Source: Tilletiopsis washingtonensis (lineage: Eukaryota; Basidiomycota; Exobasidiomycetes; Entylomatales). Taken from it: 64,000 bases of DNA. Positions 52,647 through 63,665 of this stretch are shown here, one piece after another. A program made the position numbers and the translations under genes. The stretch lies in assembly GCF_003144115.1 (NCBI RefSeq), contig NW_020312011.1, forward strand, positions 507,941 to 571,940, read 5' to 3'. Numbering within the stretch: position 1 is the stretch's first letter; the number at the start of each line of letters is the position of its first letter. The notes beneath the pieces are model-generated. The model saw only the letters and a program-made list of their open reading frames with translations, was not told where the DNA came from and ran no database searches.

Positions 52647-54566
52647 ATGGCCACGACGCAGTCGCTGCCGTACGCCGAGCCGGCGTGGACGGCGGTGCTG
52701 CTGCTGCTGCTCTTCGTCGTGCTGCTCAACGTGCTGCAGGCGCTCCTCGACGCCGCGCTGCACTGCGGCCTGCTGGCGCAGATTGCCCTCGGCGCCCTGC
52801 TCGGCACGCCGCTCGCCGGCCTGCTCTCCGCCGAGCTGGAGCAGGCGGCGCAGCTGCTCGGCTTCGCCGGCCTGCTGCTGCTGCTCGCGCAGGGTGGCCT
52901 CGAGACGCGCCTCGGCCTCCTCGCCGCGCCGCGCACGCTGGCGCTGGCGCTGCTCGTCGGCCTGCTGGGCGTCGCGCTGCCCATTGCGCTCAGCATGCTC
53001 TTCCTGCCCTTTGCGCTGCGCTACACGCTGCTGCAGGCCTTTGCGCTCGGCGCCAGCCTGGCAAGCACCAGTCTCGGCACCGTGTTCGCCATGCTCGCCG
53101 CCGTCGATGCGTCGCTCGGCGCGGGTGAGAAGCAGCGCAGTGCCGGCCAGGCGACGTCGGAGGAGCACACGCCAGCGGCGCCACGCCAAGGGCTGCTCGA
53201 CACGCGCCTCTGCACCATCCTCGTCGGCGCCGCGCTGCTCGACGACATTCTCGGCCTCGTGCTTTCCGGCCTCATCGCCCAGCTCTCGCCGGCACGCACG
53301 GGCGCCGATGCCGCCGCATGGCCACTCGCGCGGCCGCTCGTGGCGTCGTTTGCCATGCTGGGCGTCTTTGCGCTGCTGCTGCGCCTCGCGGCTGCGCCCC
53401 TCGTGCGCCGGCTAGCGGCCGTCTGCGCACGCCGAGAGGCTGCCCAAGGCGGTGAAGGCGGCACTGCCGCAAGAGCCAGACGCACAGCGCTGCTGCAGCG
53501 CCATGCACATGGCCTCGCGGCACTGGCATACCTCGCGCTCATCGCCGCCATGCTGGCCATCTCGCACGCCGTCGGCAGCACGCTCTTGCTCGGCGCCTTT
53601 TGCGCCGGCGCTGGATATGCGTACTGTGAGGCGAGGAGCACGGCGCGCAGGGCACATGACTGCTGACGCCCACACCCAGTGCACGGACACTTTGCCTCGG
53701 TCTACTCGCAGCATCCGCTGTCGCCCAGTGCGCCCTCGGTGCGCTTCGTGCAGCGTCTTGGCGAGCCTCTGGCGCTGCTTGAGCCAGTGCAGCGCCGGCT
53801 GCTGGTGCCCTTCTTCTTCGCCTCGTAAGTGTGCCACGCCCTGCTCCTGCGTGCTGCCGCCTCGTGTGTGGCTCTGTGCATCGCCTGACTCTCAACACGC
53901 ACACAAGCATCGGCTTCGCCATTCCGCTGCGCCAGCTCTTCGCCGCCGCCGTCGTGTGGAAAGGGTGGGCGTACGCCAGTCTCATGGCGCTCGCCAAGCT
54001 GCTGGCCGCCGTCTGGCTCTTCGCCGCCGCGCTGCTCGAGCGCCGCGTTGCGCCTGCCTCTGAGCGTACACACGATGCCCCGCTCGCTCTCGAGCGCCGT
54101 GCGGACAGCGGCAGCAGTGCAGCGCCGGCCGCACCAGAGCGCTTGCGCGAACCGTCGCTGTGGCAAGCCAACTGGCGCGCCGCACTGCTGCTCGGCCTCA
54201 GCCTCGTGGCGCGCGGCGAGATCGGCTTCATCATCCTCAACAATGCGCGAGGTGAGCGGCGCGCAGTGTTGCTGTGCAATCGAGACTTGGCGGCGCAGGT
54301 GCTGACCTGGACTGTGGTCGCCGCAGATGCAGGCATCCTCAGTACCGACGGCAGCGACGCGCGCGGCGCAGAGGCATTCAACGTCGGCGTGTGGGCCATC
54401 GGTGCGTCTTGCAGCGCCACGTCGCACCGGCCCTTGCAACGTCTCACCCTTATCCCGCCCCGCAGTGCTGAACACGCTGGCCGGCCCGCTGGCCGTCGGC
54501 TTCCTCCTCTCGGCGCCGCACGTTGTGCCTGCGCTGCAGAGTGGCCGCTGGGGCTTTGCGCGATGA
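52647..54566 (+). CDS. Monovalent cation/proton antiporter (CPA2-like)
   Basis: Polytopic Na+/H+-exchanger-domain protein of about 550 residues. The first large exon encodes eight or so helices: AWTAVLLLLLFVVLLNVLQA, LLAQIALGALLGTPLAGLLS, GFAGLLLLLAQGGLETRLGL (the GLE/GLD motif typical of CPA2), ALGASLASTSLGTVFAML, and ILVGAALLDDILGLVLSGLI with the paired acidic residues that carry the exchanged ions. Later exons give AYLHGHFASVYSQHPLS, IGFAIPLRQLF, VARGEIGFIILNNAR (ARGEIG is diagnostic) and VLNTLAGPLAVGFLL. This is most like the fungal Na+/K+:H+ antiporter group around Kha1; ion and membrane are not determinable. The stop TGA lies 84 bp from the converging acetyltransferase stop. Confidence 0.85.
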
Positions 54567-54650
54567 GCTGCTGCATCCGCTCCATCACGATTTGCCGCTC
54601 CATCTAGACATGACCTGCATTTGCATTGCTTCCTTCTCTCCACGCACCTG

Positions 54651-55412
54651 TCACTTCTCCTCCAGCCCAAGCGTCTGCAGCTTCTTGATGCCCTCGCCCT
54701 CGAGGCGACACGTGCGCCACTGCTGCATCATGTCGGCGCCGAGAACCTGCGTGTAGAACGCAATGCTCGGCGCGTTCCACGTCAGCACGCTCCAGTCGAT
54801 GCGCGCACAGCCGCGCTCCTCGGCCACGCCGCCGAGCGCGCGGAAGAGCGCCTTGCCGGCGCCGCGGTTGCGCGCTGCGGGCGAGACGTAGAGGTCCTCG
54901 AGATACAGCGATGGCTGGAAAGAGCAATGTGTGAGCAGGCGAGAGGCGCCGCCGTGTGTGGACAGGCGACGCGCGCTGCAGTGCGTGCCCAATGCTCCAT
55001 CATCGTTCCGTGTCGCCGGCGCACCTCTCCTCTCCTCTCCTCTCCTGCACCGCATCGGCACGCACCTTGCCCTCCCACGTCGAGAAGCTGAAGAAGTACA
55101 GCGCCATGCCGACGGGCTGCGCGTCCTCCTCCTGCTCGGCAATGAGGCAGTGCGCGTACTGCTTGTCGAACACGTTGGTCTGCAGCAGCTCGGGCGTCGC
55201 CTTGGCCTGCTCCAGCGCCTCTTCGTACAGCGCCAGGTCGCGGATCTGCGCGCAGCGAAGCGTCAGTGCGTCAGTGCAGCGTGGCGACGGCAGCGGCGAC
55301 GCACAAAGCCGAGAATCGTCGGAATGTCGGCGGGCGTGGCCTTGCGGATGCGCACGCGCAGCGGCGCCGCGCGCTCGGCGGCACTCGGCGGCGGCGCGAA
55401 TTGCGGCGGCAT
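54651..55412 (-). CDS. GNAT N-acetyltransferase, diamine/spermidine (SSAT)-like
   Basis: Three exons (55305-55412, 55066-55245, 54651-54914) encode exactly 183 residues. The N-terminus VRIRKATPADIPTILGF joins IRDLALYEEA to give the SSAT-style opening. The acetyl-CoA site is LYLEDLYVSPAARNRGAGKA, with RNRGAGKA as the Q/RxxGxG/A loop, followed by RIDWSVLTWNAPSIAFYTQV, equivalent to the WNEPSINFYKRRG region of spermidine/spermine acetyltransferase. It probably acetylates polyamines or related amines in the cytosol; the substrate is inferred. The intron before the LYLED exon contains a repeated CTCTC tract (55024-55046). It is tightly convergent with the CPA2 antiporter, so the transcripts probably overlap at their 3' ends. 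Confidence 0.82.
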
Positions 55413-58400
55413 GGCGAGTGTGTGGCGGCGTGGGGTTGTGGAGATGCGCTTGTGGAACTCTGGGGTATGCTCTCTGGGGTGCAGCGGATGCAGGGGCGCA
55501 GGAGAGACGCGGAGAGGATGCGGGGGAGAGCCGGGCGAATCGTGGAAGCACGAGAAGGAGCGGAGAGGGAGGACCGTGCGCGCTGGACGCTGCCGGCGAG
55601 ACTCCGGCAAGACGGCTCGCCTCGCTCCATGCTGCTCTCGCCCTCGCAGCTCCCGCACTCCGCTCCCTGATTCTCGACGGCGAGCAAGCCCAAAAATATA
55701 GTCATGCCGCGGCTGCCATCAGCTGCACCAGACTGGCAGCGAAGTGACGCCGAGCGCCGCCTCAACATGGGCGCCACACGACATGATCGCCCTTGCCGCG
55801 CGAAGGCGGTGGACGCCGTCTCCGCCGTCCCCGCCACTCCGCCCGCCTCGTTGGTGTGTCCCACGCTCCGCGACCACAACCATGCTTGCTGTGGACGGCA
55901 GGCGCAGCCGGCGGCGATGGCGGCAGCTGCAGGTCCCACCAAGCCTCGACGCTCGACGCCTCGCCGCTGGGCGCAATTTGCAACCGGGCCGGACACGCAC
56001 CCGTCGGACGCCGTACCGTCTGCGAAGGCAAACGACACATGGTGGTCACACGACGTGCTCCTCCGTCCGTGGCTCGGCCGTTGGAGGCCTGCCGCTCTGC
56101 CGCACCCGGAGCCGAGCAGCGCTGCTCTTTGCTGCCTGCTGCAGCGAGAGATGCAGGGCGACCACGCGGCTCGCGCATCGGCGGGCTCGCCGAGGCGTCT
56201 TCATGCGTGTGCTGCGTGACCTGTGCCTGCGTCTGCCAGCGCTGGTGGTGCGACAGCACCCTTCGCGTGGTGTATTTCCGGTCGCAGCGTGAGGCAGCTC
56301 TGTCGCAGCTGCGTCAGCAAGACCTGTGCAGCATCGAGAGGATAGACTTGCATCTGCTGGGAGCAGGGTCTGCAGCGTCAGGGCGCAGCCTCGAGCATTC
56401 AGCAGCTCTTTCCGTCGGACGTTCCTGGCCTAAGCCACAGCGAGTGCCGGGCGCTGCAGCCTCGCTTTTCTGGATCAGCCTGCACTCAGAGAAGGCGTGC
56501 CCACCGGCGAGGGCATCTGCGGCGCATGACGGAGGTGGCCCTCTCACCTCGCTCGCCTTTCGCTGCCCGACGGCATCTTGGGGCCTCAGGCTGGGCTTGA
56601 AGCCAAGTTCTTGCCGTGACGGGAGACAGAGCGGTGCATTCATGCTCAGGCTCGGCTCAGCCAGGCTGCGCTGTGGCCGGGCCAGGCTGCATGCTGCGCA
56701 GCGACGGGGCCAGGGCACGCGTCCTCGCCCTTGACTTTTTTTGCTCCTCTCGCGCGAGCGGTGTGGCGGAAGTAGCGGCCCACTCGGCTCCGGCGTGCGG
56801 ATGCCGGCGCCGAGCTGCGGCTAGGCGCGGACGGCGATGCCATGTCGCCGAGCGCCGATGTCGGTGCTGGGCGCTGGGCGCTGTGCGCTGCGGCGCGCTT
56901 CCATGCCGCGGCGTAACTTCGGCGTGTTGTGTCCAGCGCAGCCACGCCGTGCCGACGAGCGGTGCAACGCCGCGAAGGGACACACCGAGCGTGGCTTGCA
57001 CGGCACCGAGCAGCATCGCAGCGCCGCAGCTCAGCCGTGCGGCCGATCTATGCTGGCCTCAGTCGATGACAAGTCCGCTCGAGCGGCGCTCAGCACCTGC
57101 AGAGAGCTCGCAGCGCGCAGCTGCGGCAGGCCATCGGACGCCGCAGCCGCGGCTCGTCGTCCGAGCGCCGAGAGGGCTGAGGCTGTCAGCAAGTTTCCGA
57201 TGCCGGCGCCTCGCCGTCGTCGCTGCAAGAGAAGCAACGCAGCTGCAGCACAAATCAAGGGCGTCGTGCAGAGGGCTGCAGCAGAACGATGCAGGCAGCA
57301 GCTCGGCGACGTCGCCGGCGCCATCAGCATCGCGGCCCACGAGGTGTCGCATCCCTTGCTCCCCCAGGCCTTCTTGCCGCTCAGCGGCGTTGGGGCACTC
57401 GCAACGGACCAGGGGCAGTTCCGCGCGCTTGCATCTCAGGCACGAGGCCCTCCATGAGCAGCAATGAGCCGTACAGTGCGATCGCCACAGTGCACCCCTC
57501 TTTGCAGGGCAGCAGCAAAACGGCTGCCCTTGCGTTCTTCCGCCGTGCGAGCTCTTCGTGGATGCTGTGCCGCCGCTGCATCTCTGTTGCCTCCGCCGCC
57601 GCTGTCTCGCGTCTGCCCTCTGCGGTCTGCGCCTGATGACCTCCTTCTGCAGCCGTCAGCCGTCAGACGCTCGCATGCCGAGTGCGCTCTCTCGCTGACG
57701 CGGCCACGGGAGTGCGGCTGCCGTAAGAGCAGCAAGCGAGACGGAGGCGACCCGCAGGCATGAGTACACCCGCTGCCGCGCGCGTCGTGCCGCGCTCTGT
57801 CCGGCGTCGGCGCATCTTCGCGCCTCGCACAGAGTGCTCATGTGCCCGCGCTGCATGCATCCAAGCACCGCAAGCCGATGCCGCTCCGGCATGCCGCGCT
57901 GTGGCTGCGGCCGCGCTGCTCCGCTCGCTGCACGCATCTGCGCTGCATGCCTGGCAAGCTGCCGACGCGCTGCCGCAGCGCGCAGCCGCAGCCCGGCCGC
58001 TGCGCAGATGCAGCTCAGCAACGGCCGCAAGCGCCCGTCATGCGCGTGGGGTCCACGGCCGGCCCGGGTGCCGAGGCGGGAGCAAGCGCAGGCATGGCCG
58101 CATGGCGCCTGTGTCTTGACTCGCCGTGCGCGCCCTTGAGCAGTGCGCCCGCGGCCGTGGCCGAGCAAGCCGGCGCATCTGCGTCCTCTCGATGGCTGCC
58201 ACTTTTTCTTCGTCTCGTCGTCGCCCTGACCCTCGCCATGCGGCCCGAGGACCGACGAGTCTGCCCGACGAGTCTCGCCGTGCTGCTCTCGTGGCCTGTT
58301 CCTCTTACCAGGCGGCTGCGCAGCCCCTCCGGCTCCGGTGCTCGCCAAGGTGCCGCCGAGCACCCGTCAGGCACCGCCGAGTCGAGTGGCCCCCTATTGT

Positions 58401-59189
58401 CCAATTCGGCGGCGGCGGCGGCAGCACTCGCCGGAAGAGCGTTGATGCTCGGACATTGCTGCGCTGCGGCCATCGAGCGCGGGGAGAGTGGCGCCAGGGC
58501 AAGGGGCCCCACGCTAGGCGACCCGGGGTGTCGAGTGTGGTGCCGCGAGAGGGCGGCAAGCGACAGACGCGCGAAGGAGGCGCAGTCCAGCCCCGCCCAG
58601 CCCACGCGAGCTCGCCCGCGCGCTGGGTCGCCGGCGACGTGCCGCGGCTGCGCTCTCTGGCAGGTGCAGCCGCAGCCGCAGTCAGCGCCGCACCAGCGTT
58701 GGAGCGGTGCGGTGCCCCGCGCCCACACAGTGGTGCAGTGGCCCAGACTCCGCCGGCGGCGCTCGGGCGGCGCTGTCCCCGCCTGCCTGCATCTCACCTG
58801 CCCTGCGGCGGCGCTTGCTCCTCTGCCCCGCTGCCCCGCGTCTTGCCTCGGGCACAACACGGACGGCCCAGCGTGGCCCTGCACTGTACGGCAGCGCCCC
58901 TGCTGATGCTAGCGTGCATGCAGGCCGGCTGCCCGAGCGCCACTCGTGTTGGCCCTGGGGCGTGGCTGGGGCAGCGCGGCCGCCGCGGCAGGAGAGCTGG
59001 ATGCAGCGGCACGCGAAGGGCAAGGAGGCACCTCCGCCGCGTCTGCTCTGCTCCCTGCGCGCCTCCGCATCGCCGCTGCCTCCGCCTCTCACCCGCTCGC
59101 TGCCCCGCGAAAAGCCATAAGAAGGCGCACCCCGCCGCCCGTTGCCCCACTCAGCACCACACCTTACCCCTCGCCCACCCTCCCTCGCC
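55413..59189. promoter_or_regulatory. 3.8 kb divergent spacer, acetyltransferase / sugar transporter
   Basis: The longest gene-free stretch. Open frames (for example 58126-59331 and 55793-56734 on the + strand) give Arg/Ala/Ser/Cys-rich translations with no domain. AT-rich exceptions are AAAAATATAG at 55691-55700 and the CATAAGA box just before the sugar transporter. No RNA gene is recognised; long non-coding transcription is possible. Confidence 0.55.
59116..59122 (+). promoter_or_regulatory. CATAAGA TATA-like box of the sugar transporter
   Basis: CATAAGA lies 68-74 bp before the ATG at 59190 and shares the CATAAG core seen before PTR2 and the DUF6534 gene. Confidence 0.45.
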
Positions 59190-61162
59190 ATGTCTGACAT
59201 CAAGGACACGACGATGCACGGCTCGCACACGCCCGAGCCCAAGGGCTCGCCCGTCCACGAGCAGCCCACGCTTGCCGCCGCCACGACGCTCGACCGCGTC
59301 GAGGCGCCCGTCACGATCAAGGCGTACCTGATGTGTGCCTTCGCCTCCTTCGGCGGCATCTTCTTCGGCTAGTGAGTACAGACAGCCCAGACGCAACGGC
59401 GGCGGTGGTGGGAGCGTCTCTTCCTGCAGAACTGACACCACTCCGCCTCCAGCGACTCCGGATACATCAACGGTGTGCTCTCGGCGCGCCCCTTCATCGA
59501 CGCCATCGCCGGCCCCGGCCAGGAGGCCATCAGCTCGAGCCACACGTCGCTCATCGTCTCGATTCTCTCGGCCGGCACGTTCTTCGGCGCCATCATTGCC
59601 GGTGACCTCGCCGACATGCTCGGCCGCCGCCCGACCATCATTGCCGGCTGCTTCGTCTACATCATTGGTGTGATCATTCAGATGTTCGCCGCCTCCGGCC
59701 TCGCCACGATCGTCGTCGGCCGCCTCGTTGCCGGCTTCGGTGTCGGCTTTGTCTCTGCCATCATCATCCTGTACATGTCCGAGGTCGCGCCCAAGAAGGT
59801 CCGCGGTGCCATCGTCTCGGGCTACCAGTTCTGCATCACCATCGGCATCATGCTCGCCTCGATCATCAACAACTTCACGAGCAACCGCGCCGACAGCGGC
59901 TCGTACCGCATCCCGATTGGCATCCAGTTCGCCTGGGGCCTCATCCTCGCGCTTGGCCTCTTCCTGCTGCCCGAGTCGCCACGCTACTTTGTCAAGCGCG
60001 GCCGCATCGAGCAGGCGCGCAGCATGCTCAGCAAGCTGCGCGGCCAGCCGCTCGACTCGGAGCTCGTCGAGCAGGAGCTCGCCGAGATTGTCGCCAACGC
60101 CGACTACGAGCGCCGCGCCATGCCCACCAACTCGTGGTTCGGCTCGTGGGCCGCGTGCTTCAGCGGCTCCATCTGGAGCGCGCAGAGCAACCTGCGCCGC
60201 ACCATCCTCGGCACGTCGCTGCAGATGATGCAGCAGTGGACCGGTGTCAACTTCATCTTCTACTACTCGACGCCCTTCCTCAAGTCGACCGGCGCCATCA
60301 GCGACCCGTTCATCATCAGCATGATCTTCACCATCGTCAACGTGTGCTCGACGCCCATCTCGTTCTACACCGTCGAGAAGTACGGCCGCCGCCCGCTCCT
60401 CGTCTGGGGCGCCTTTGGCATGCTCGTGTGCCAGTTCCTCGTCGCCATCATTGGTGTGACCGTGGGCTTCAACAAGACGACCACCAACGCTGCCGGCGAG
60501 GCCGTTGCGACGAACATTGCCGCTGTCAACGCTCAGGTCGCCTTCATTGGTCAGTCCCCATGCCTCCTGACCTCGCGCGACCTTTACTGACCCTCCTGGG
60601 CCTCCCCGCAGCGATCTTCATCTTCTTCTTCGGTTCGTCTCCTTCTGCGGTGCTCCAGAACCATGCTGACTTCTTCCCCTTCACAGCCACCACCTGGGGT
60701 CCCGGCGCCTGGGTCCTGATCGGCGAGATCTTCCCGCTCCCGGTCCGCTCGCGCGGTGTGGGTCTCTCGACGGCCTCCAACTGGCTCTGGAACACGATCA
60801 TTGCCGTCATCACGCCCTACATGGTCGGCCCCGACGAGGGCAACCTGCGCTCGTCGGTGTTCTTCGTCTGGGGCGCGCTCTGCACGGCCGCCTTTGTCTA
60901 CGCGTACTTCCTTGTGCCCGTGAGTATCTGGAGGCCCTTAAAACCCCGTTTTGATGACGCTGACATTGGAAATGACGAGAAGGAGACGAAGGGGTTGACT
61001 CTGGAGCAGGTCGACCGCATGTTCGAGGAGACGACGCCTCGCAAGAGTGCCGCGTGGAAGCCCAGCCAGACCTTTGCTGTTCTGGCCGGCGGCGCGTCGC
61101 ACACGGGCCAGCTCGACTCCAAGGTGCTGCAGGAGGTCAAGGAGAACGGCACGGCGCTGTAA
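59190..61162 (+). CDS. MFS sugar (hexose) transporter
   Basis: Five exons (59190-59371, 59453-60549, 60612-60632, 60687-60919, 60983-61162) encode exactly 570 residues. It is a twelve-helix sugar porter of the plasma membrane. Helix 1 ends GGIFFGYDSGYING across intron 1. Family motifs are LADMLGRRPTI, GRLVAGFGVGF, YMSEVAPKKVRGA, LPESPRYFVKRG, QQWTGVNFIFYYSTPF, YGRRPLL, GEIFPLPVRSRGVG and the closing VPETKGLTLEQVDRMFEE. The last motif exists only after removal of the 63 nt intron 60920-60982. Sugar specificity (glucose or xylose) cannot be read from sequence. The third exon is only 21 nt, coding AIFIFFF. Codon choice (many GGT/GTC) differs slightly from its neighbours, suggesting high expression. 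Confidence 0.93.
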
Positions 61163-61734
61163 AAAGCTCCTTCTCGCCATCACTCCTACCCACTTTCGTG
61201 CAAAACCGCCTCGAGCGCCCCATCGCGTCCCCCACCCCTCCGCTTCCCACCTTGATATCCCCGCCGTGTCCCGCTGCTCCCCTGTACTACCTTGTCATTG
61301 GCGGGCGTGCTCGCGTGTTTCCCTCCACATCATTAGCCTGCTTCTGATGCTCACGCAATCCACCGATCACGCCGACGTCCAGTGTGCGAGGGAGAGGGAG
61401 AGGAGGGGGAGGAGGATGCGAGAAGGAGCGGCGCCGCCCCCTGACACGTGCCGCGCCGCGCGCGCGCGCCGCGGAGTCCGCGGGCCGCCGGCTCGGGCGC
61501 GAGCAAAGCCGAGCTACAACGAGCTGTAATTCGATTACAACGAGAGTGTTGCTTGATTACAGCGAGGTGTTGTACTCCACTTTACGCGTGCTGCTCCACA
61601 CTTACACTGACACGCGCTGCGCGCGCAGCCACCCCTTCGCCTCCTCCTCCCCTCCCATCGCCGCATTCTGTTCCTTCACTACTCTCTGCTGTTCCTCTCT
61701 TCGCTCTCAGTCTCTCCGCTCCCAGCGCTCCGCC
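61163..61734. promoter_or_regulatory. Region between sugar transporter and DUF3435 gene
   Basis: These 572 bp contain the sugar-transporter 3' end, a purine-rich patch (61389-61430), three phased TACARCGAG boxes (61515-61566) and a C/T-rich leader before the ATG at 61735. The left boundary of any mobile element probably lies here, but no clear terminal repeat is visible. Confidence 0.5.
61515..61566 (+). repeat. Three phased TACARCGAG boxes upstream of the recombinase
   Basis: TACAACGAG at 61515-61523, TACAACGAG at 61536-61544 and TACAGCGAG at 61558-61566 lie on the same strand at 21 and 22 bp spacing, two helical turns. The last two are part of a 22 bp imperfect tandem repeat (61533-61554, 61555-61576) that also shares GTGTTG. 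Confidence 0.8.
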
Positions 61735-63665
61735 ATGGAGCTGCCCGTTCCCCGTGGCGGCGCCGCTGGCTTGGCCCGCGAGGCGCGGGCTGCAGCGAAG
61801 GGCAAGGCGAACGCCGCCAATCGCGGCGCCGACATGTCCCGCGAGGCTGTGCTCGCACGCCAAGATGAAGCTGCCAGCCCCAGCACCGCCGCCGGCTCCA
61901 GCACCGCCGCAGGCCGCAGCACCGCTGGTCTCACCCGTCGTCAAGTGCGCGCCGAAGGGCGTGCCGCGGCGGCAGCTAAGTCCGTCGGCTTCGACGACTC
62001 GCCCGCGGGGCTGCGCGCCCTTGAGGCCGCTATAGAGGCGAAAATGAACGCCATGCAGGTCATCTCTGTCGGCCGTGCCCGTCGTCAGTACGACGCTGTG
62101 CTCGAGCTGAAGAGCTTCGTCACGGAACACCACGACGAAGAGGACTTCTTGCGATACTTCTCCAAGAACGGACCGGAGCTGCCGCAGAAGTGGTGGCTTG
62201 GCTTCGCCAACTACCGCGCTGCGACGGGCGTCGGTCCCACGCCGCGTGCGCAAGCGCAAGATGAAGACGACGCCGACTACCATGCGGCAGTCGAGGTGCA
62301 GTACCCTCCCATGGAGGTGAGCACTCTGACGGAGATCGTCAAGAACGCATGGGACGGCATGGAGCGCCTGACGGGAGTAAAGCACGCCGACAAGGAGGTC
62401 AGTCATATGCTCGCCACCTCAGGCCAAGACTAACGCGCCTGCGCAGTACATCGCTCGCGTGCAGATCTTCATCGAAACGACGCTGCAAGAGCGCCACAAG
62501 CTCACCACTTCATGGCACGAGAAGCCGGTGTCAACGCCGGCCGACTTCCGCGCCATTTTGCAGGCGGCGAGCAGCAACGACGAGATTCCCTTTCGCTGCG
62601 CCGAGGAGCGCCTCAGCTTCACTACCTTCACGAAGCTGCTGCTATTCACCGCATCGCGTTCCAGCGAGCTCGTGCGCACGGCAAAGTATCAGGGACCCCA
62701 AGCCGTCAACGAGGATGGTGTCGTCACGTTCTACTCGCTCGAGCCTGCACTTGCGCCCGACGCGCTGCGCTGGCGTGACCTCGACTTCTTCTTCCTCGGC
62801 GGTCCGGAGGGCACGGCTGGCACGATCGTGGTCGAGGTCAAGATTCGCCTCCTCAAGGGTGAGCAGCCATGCAGCGCACAATGACGGCCTCGACTCACAC
62901 ATCCCAGGCCACCGTGCAGATGACAGCAAGTTCAAGTCTGTCGCTCTTTACATTGACTACGACGACGCGCTGGTCTGTCCGATCCGCGACTTGCTCGCGC
63001 TCGGCAAGCTGCAGGGCGTGTGGGAGGACAATGCTGCGGATCCGGTGCGCGTCCTCGAGGACGGAACTCTCAAGCTCGCGTGGCAAAACAAGGCTCCGAT
63101 TCGGCAGCTCGAGAGCAAGACGGCAAACTTCGTCTTCCGCCGCGTGAGTGCCATGTGGGCGTCCTTACGCGTGACGTTGTGGACTGAGACCCTCGCGCCA
63201 CAGTGCACCACCACCGCCACGGGCGAGGTCTGCATGCTCAACGAGGGGAGCACGAGCACCATCAAGAGGGACCGCAAGATGCTGCGCCTCTGCGGCTATG
63301 CGTGCGGTATCAGCCACGAAACGCCCACCACCTTCCACATGTTCCGTCGCCAAGCCATCGAAGCCCTGACCGAGAAGTTTGCCGGCGAATACTGGCGCGA
63401 GCGAGCTCGCAAGCGTGCGCGCCACGCCGACGACAGCGACGGCACCAGCAGCGAGGCTGCCAGCTACGCAAACGACGCGACGGACCGCAGCTCCGGCGAT
63501 GAGCCTGACTATGGCTCCGACGACGAGGCCTTCCGCCGCTTCGACGATGATGCCGACCCTGGCGCCGGCGACAAGACCGAGCCCGGCTCTAGCGTCAAGA
63601 CCGAGCCCGACTCCAGCGTCAAGGCCGAGCCTGGCGCGGGCGACGAGGCCGGCTCGTCCGCCTGA
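61735..63665 (+). CDS. DUF3435 tyrosine-recombinase-like protein (Crypton/Starship-captain type)
   Basis: Four exons (61735-62397, 62447-62858, 62908-63143, 63204-63665) encode exactly 590 residues. From about residue 281 the protein follows the fungal DUF3435 domain: LLLFTASRSSELVR (Arg292 as the first catalytic Arg), Y-Q-G, ALRWRDLDFFFL, VVEVKIRLLKGHR, CPIRDLLALGKLQGVW, then HMFRRQAIEAL with His482-x-x-Arg485. The usual stretch carrying the nucleophilic Tyr is not evident; Tyr500 is only 15 residues after Arg485, and the rest is acidic, with short repeats around KTEP. The N-terminus is Ala/Arg-rich. DUF3435 proteins mobilise DNA in ascomycete Starships and occur in related elements elsewhere. 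A/T-ending codons look commoner than in neighbours. Activity is uncertain. Confidence 0.82.

Noticed and set aside
58126-59331. 401-codon open frame overlapping the sugar transporter promoter and start
   Set aside because: Its composition is that of random GC-rich sequence, and it overlaps the well-supported transporter exon in another frame.
61583-61588. MCB-like ACGCGT before the recombinase
   Set aside because: The hexamer recurs several times by chance in this GC-rich window and lacks the NA extension here.
61533-61610. Starship-type target site TTAC(N7)A at the left side of the recombinase
   Set aside because: Several TTAC sequences are present, but none of them has A at the required twelfth position, so the known target consensus is not met.
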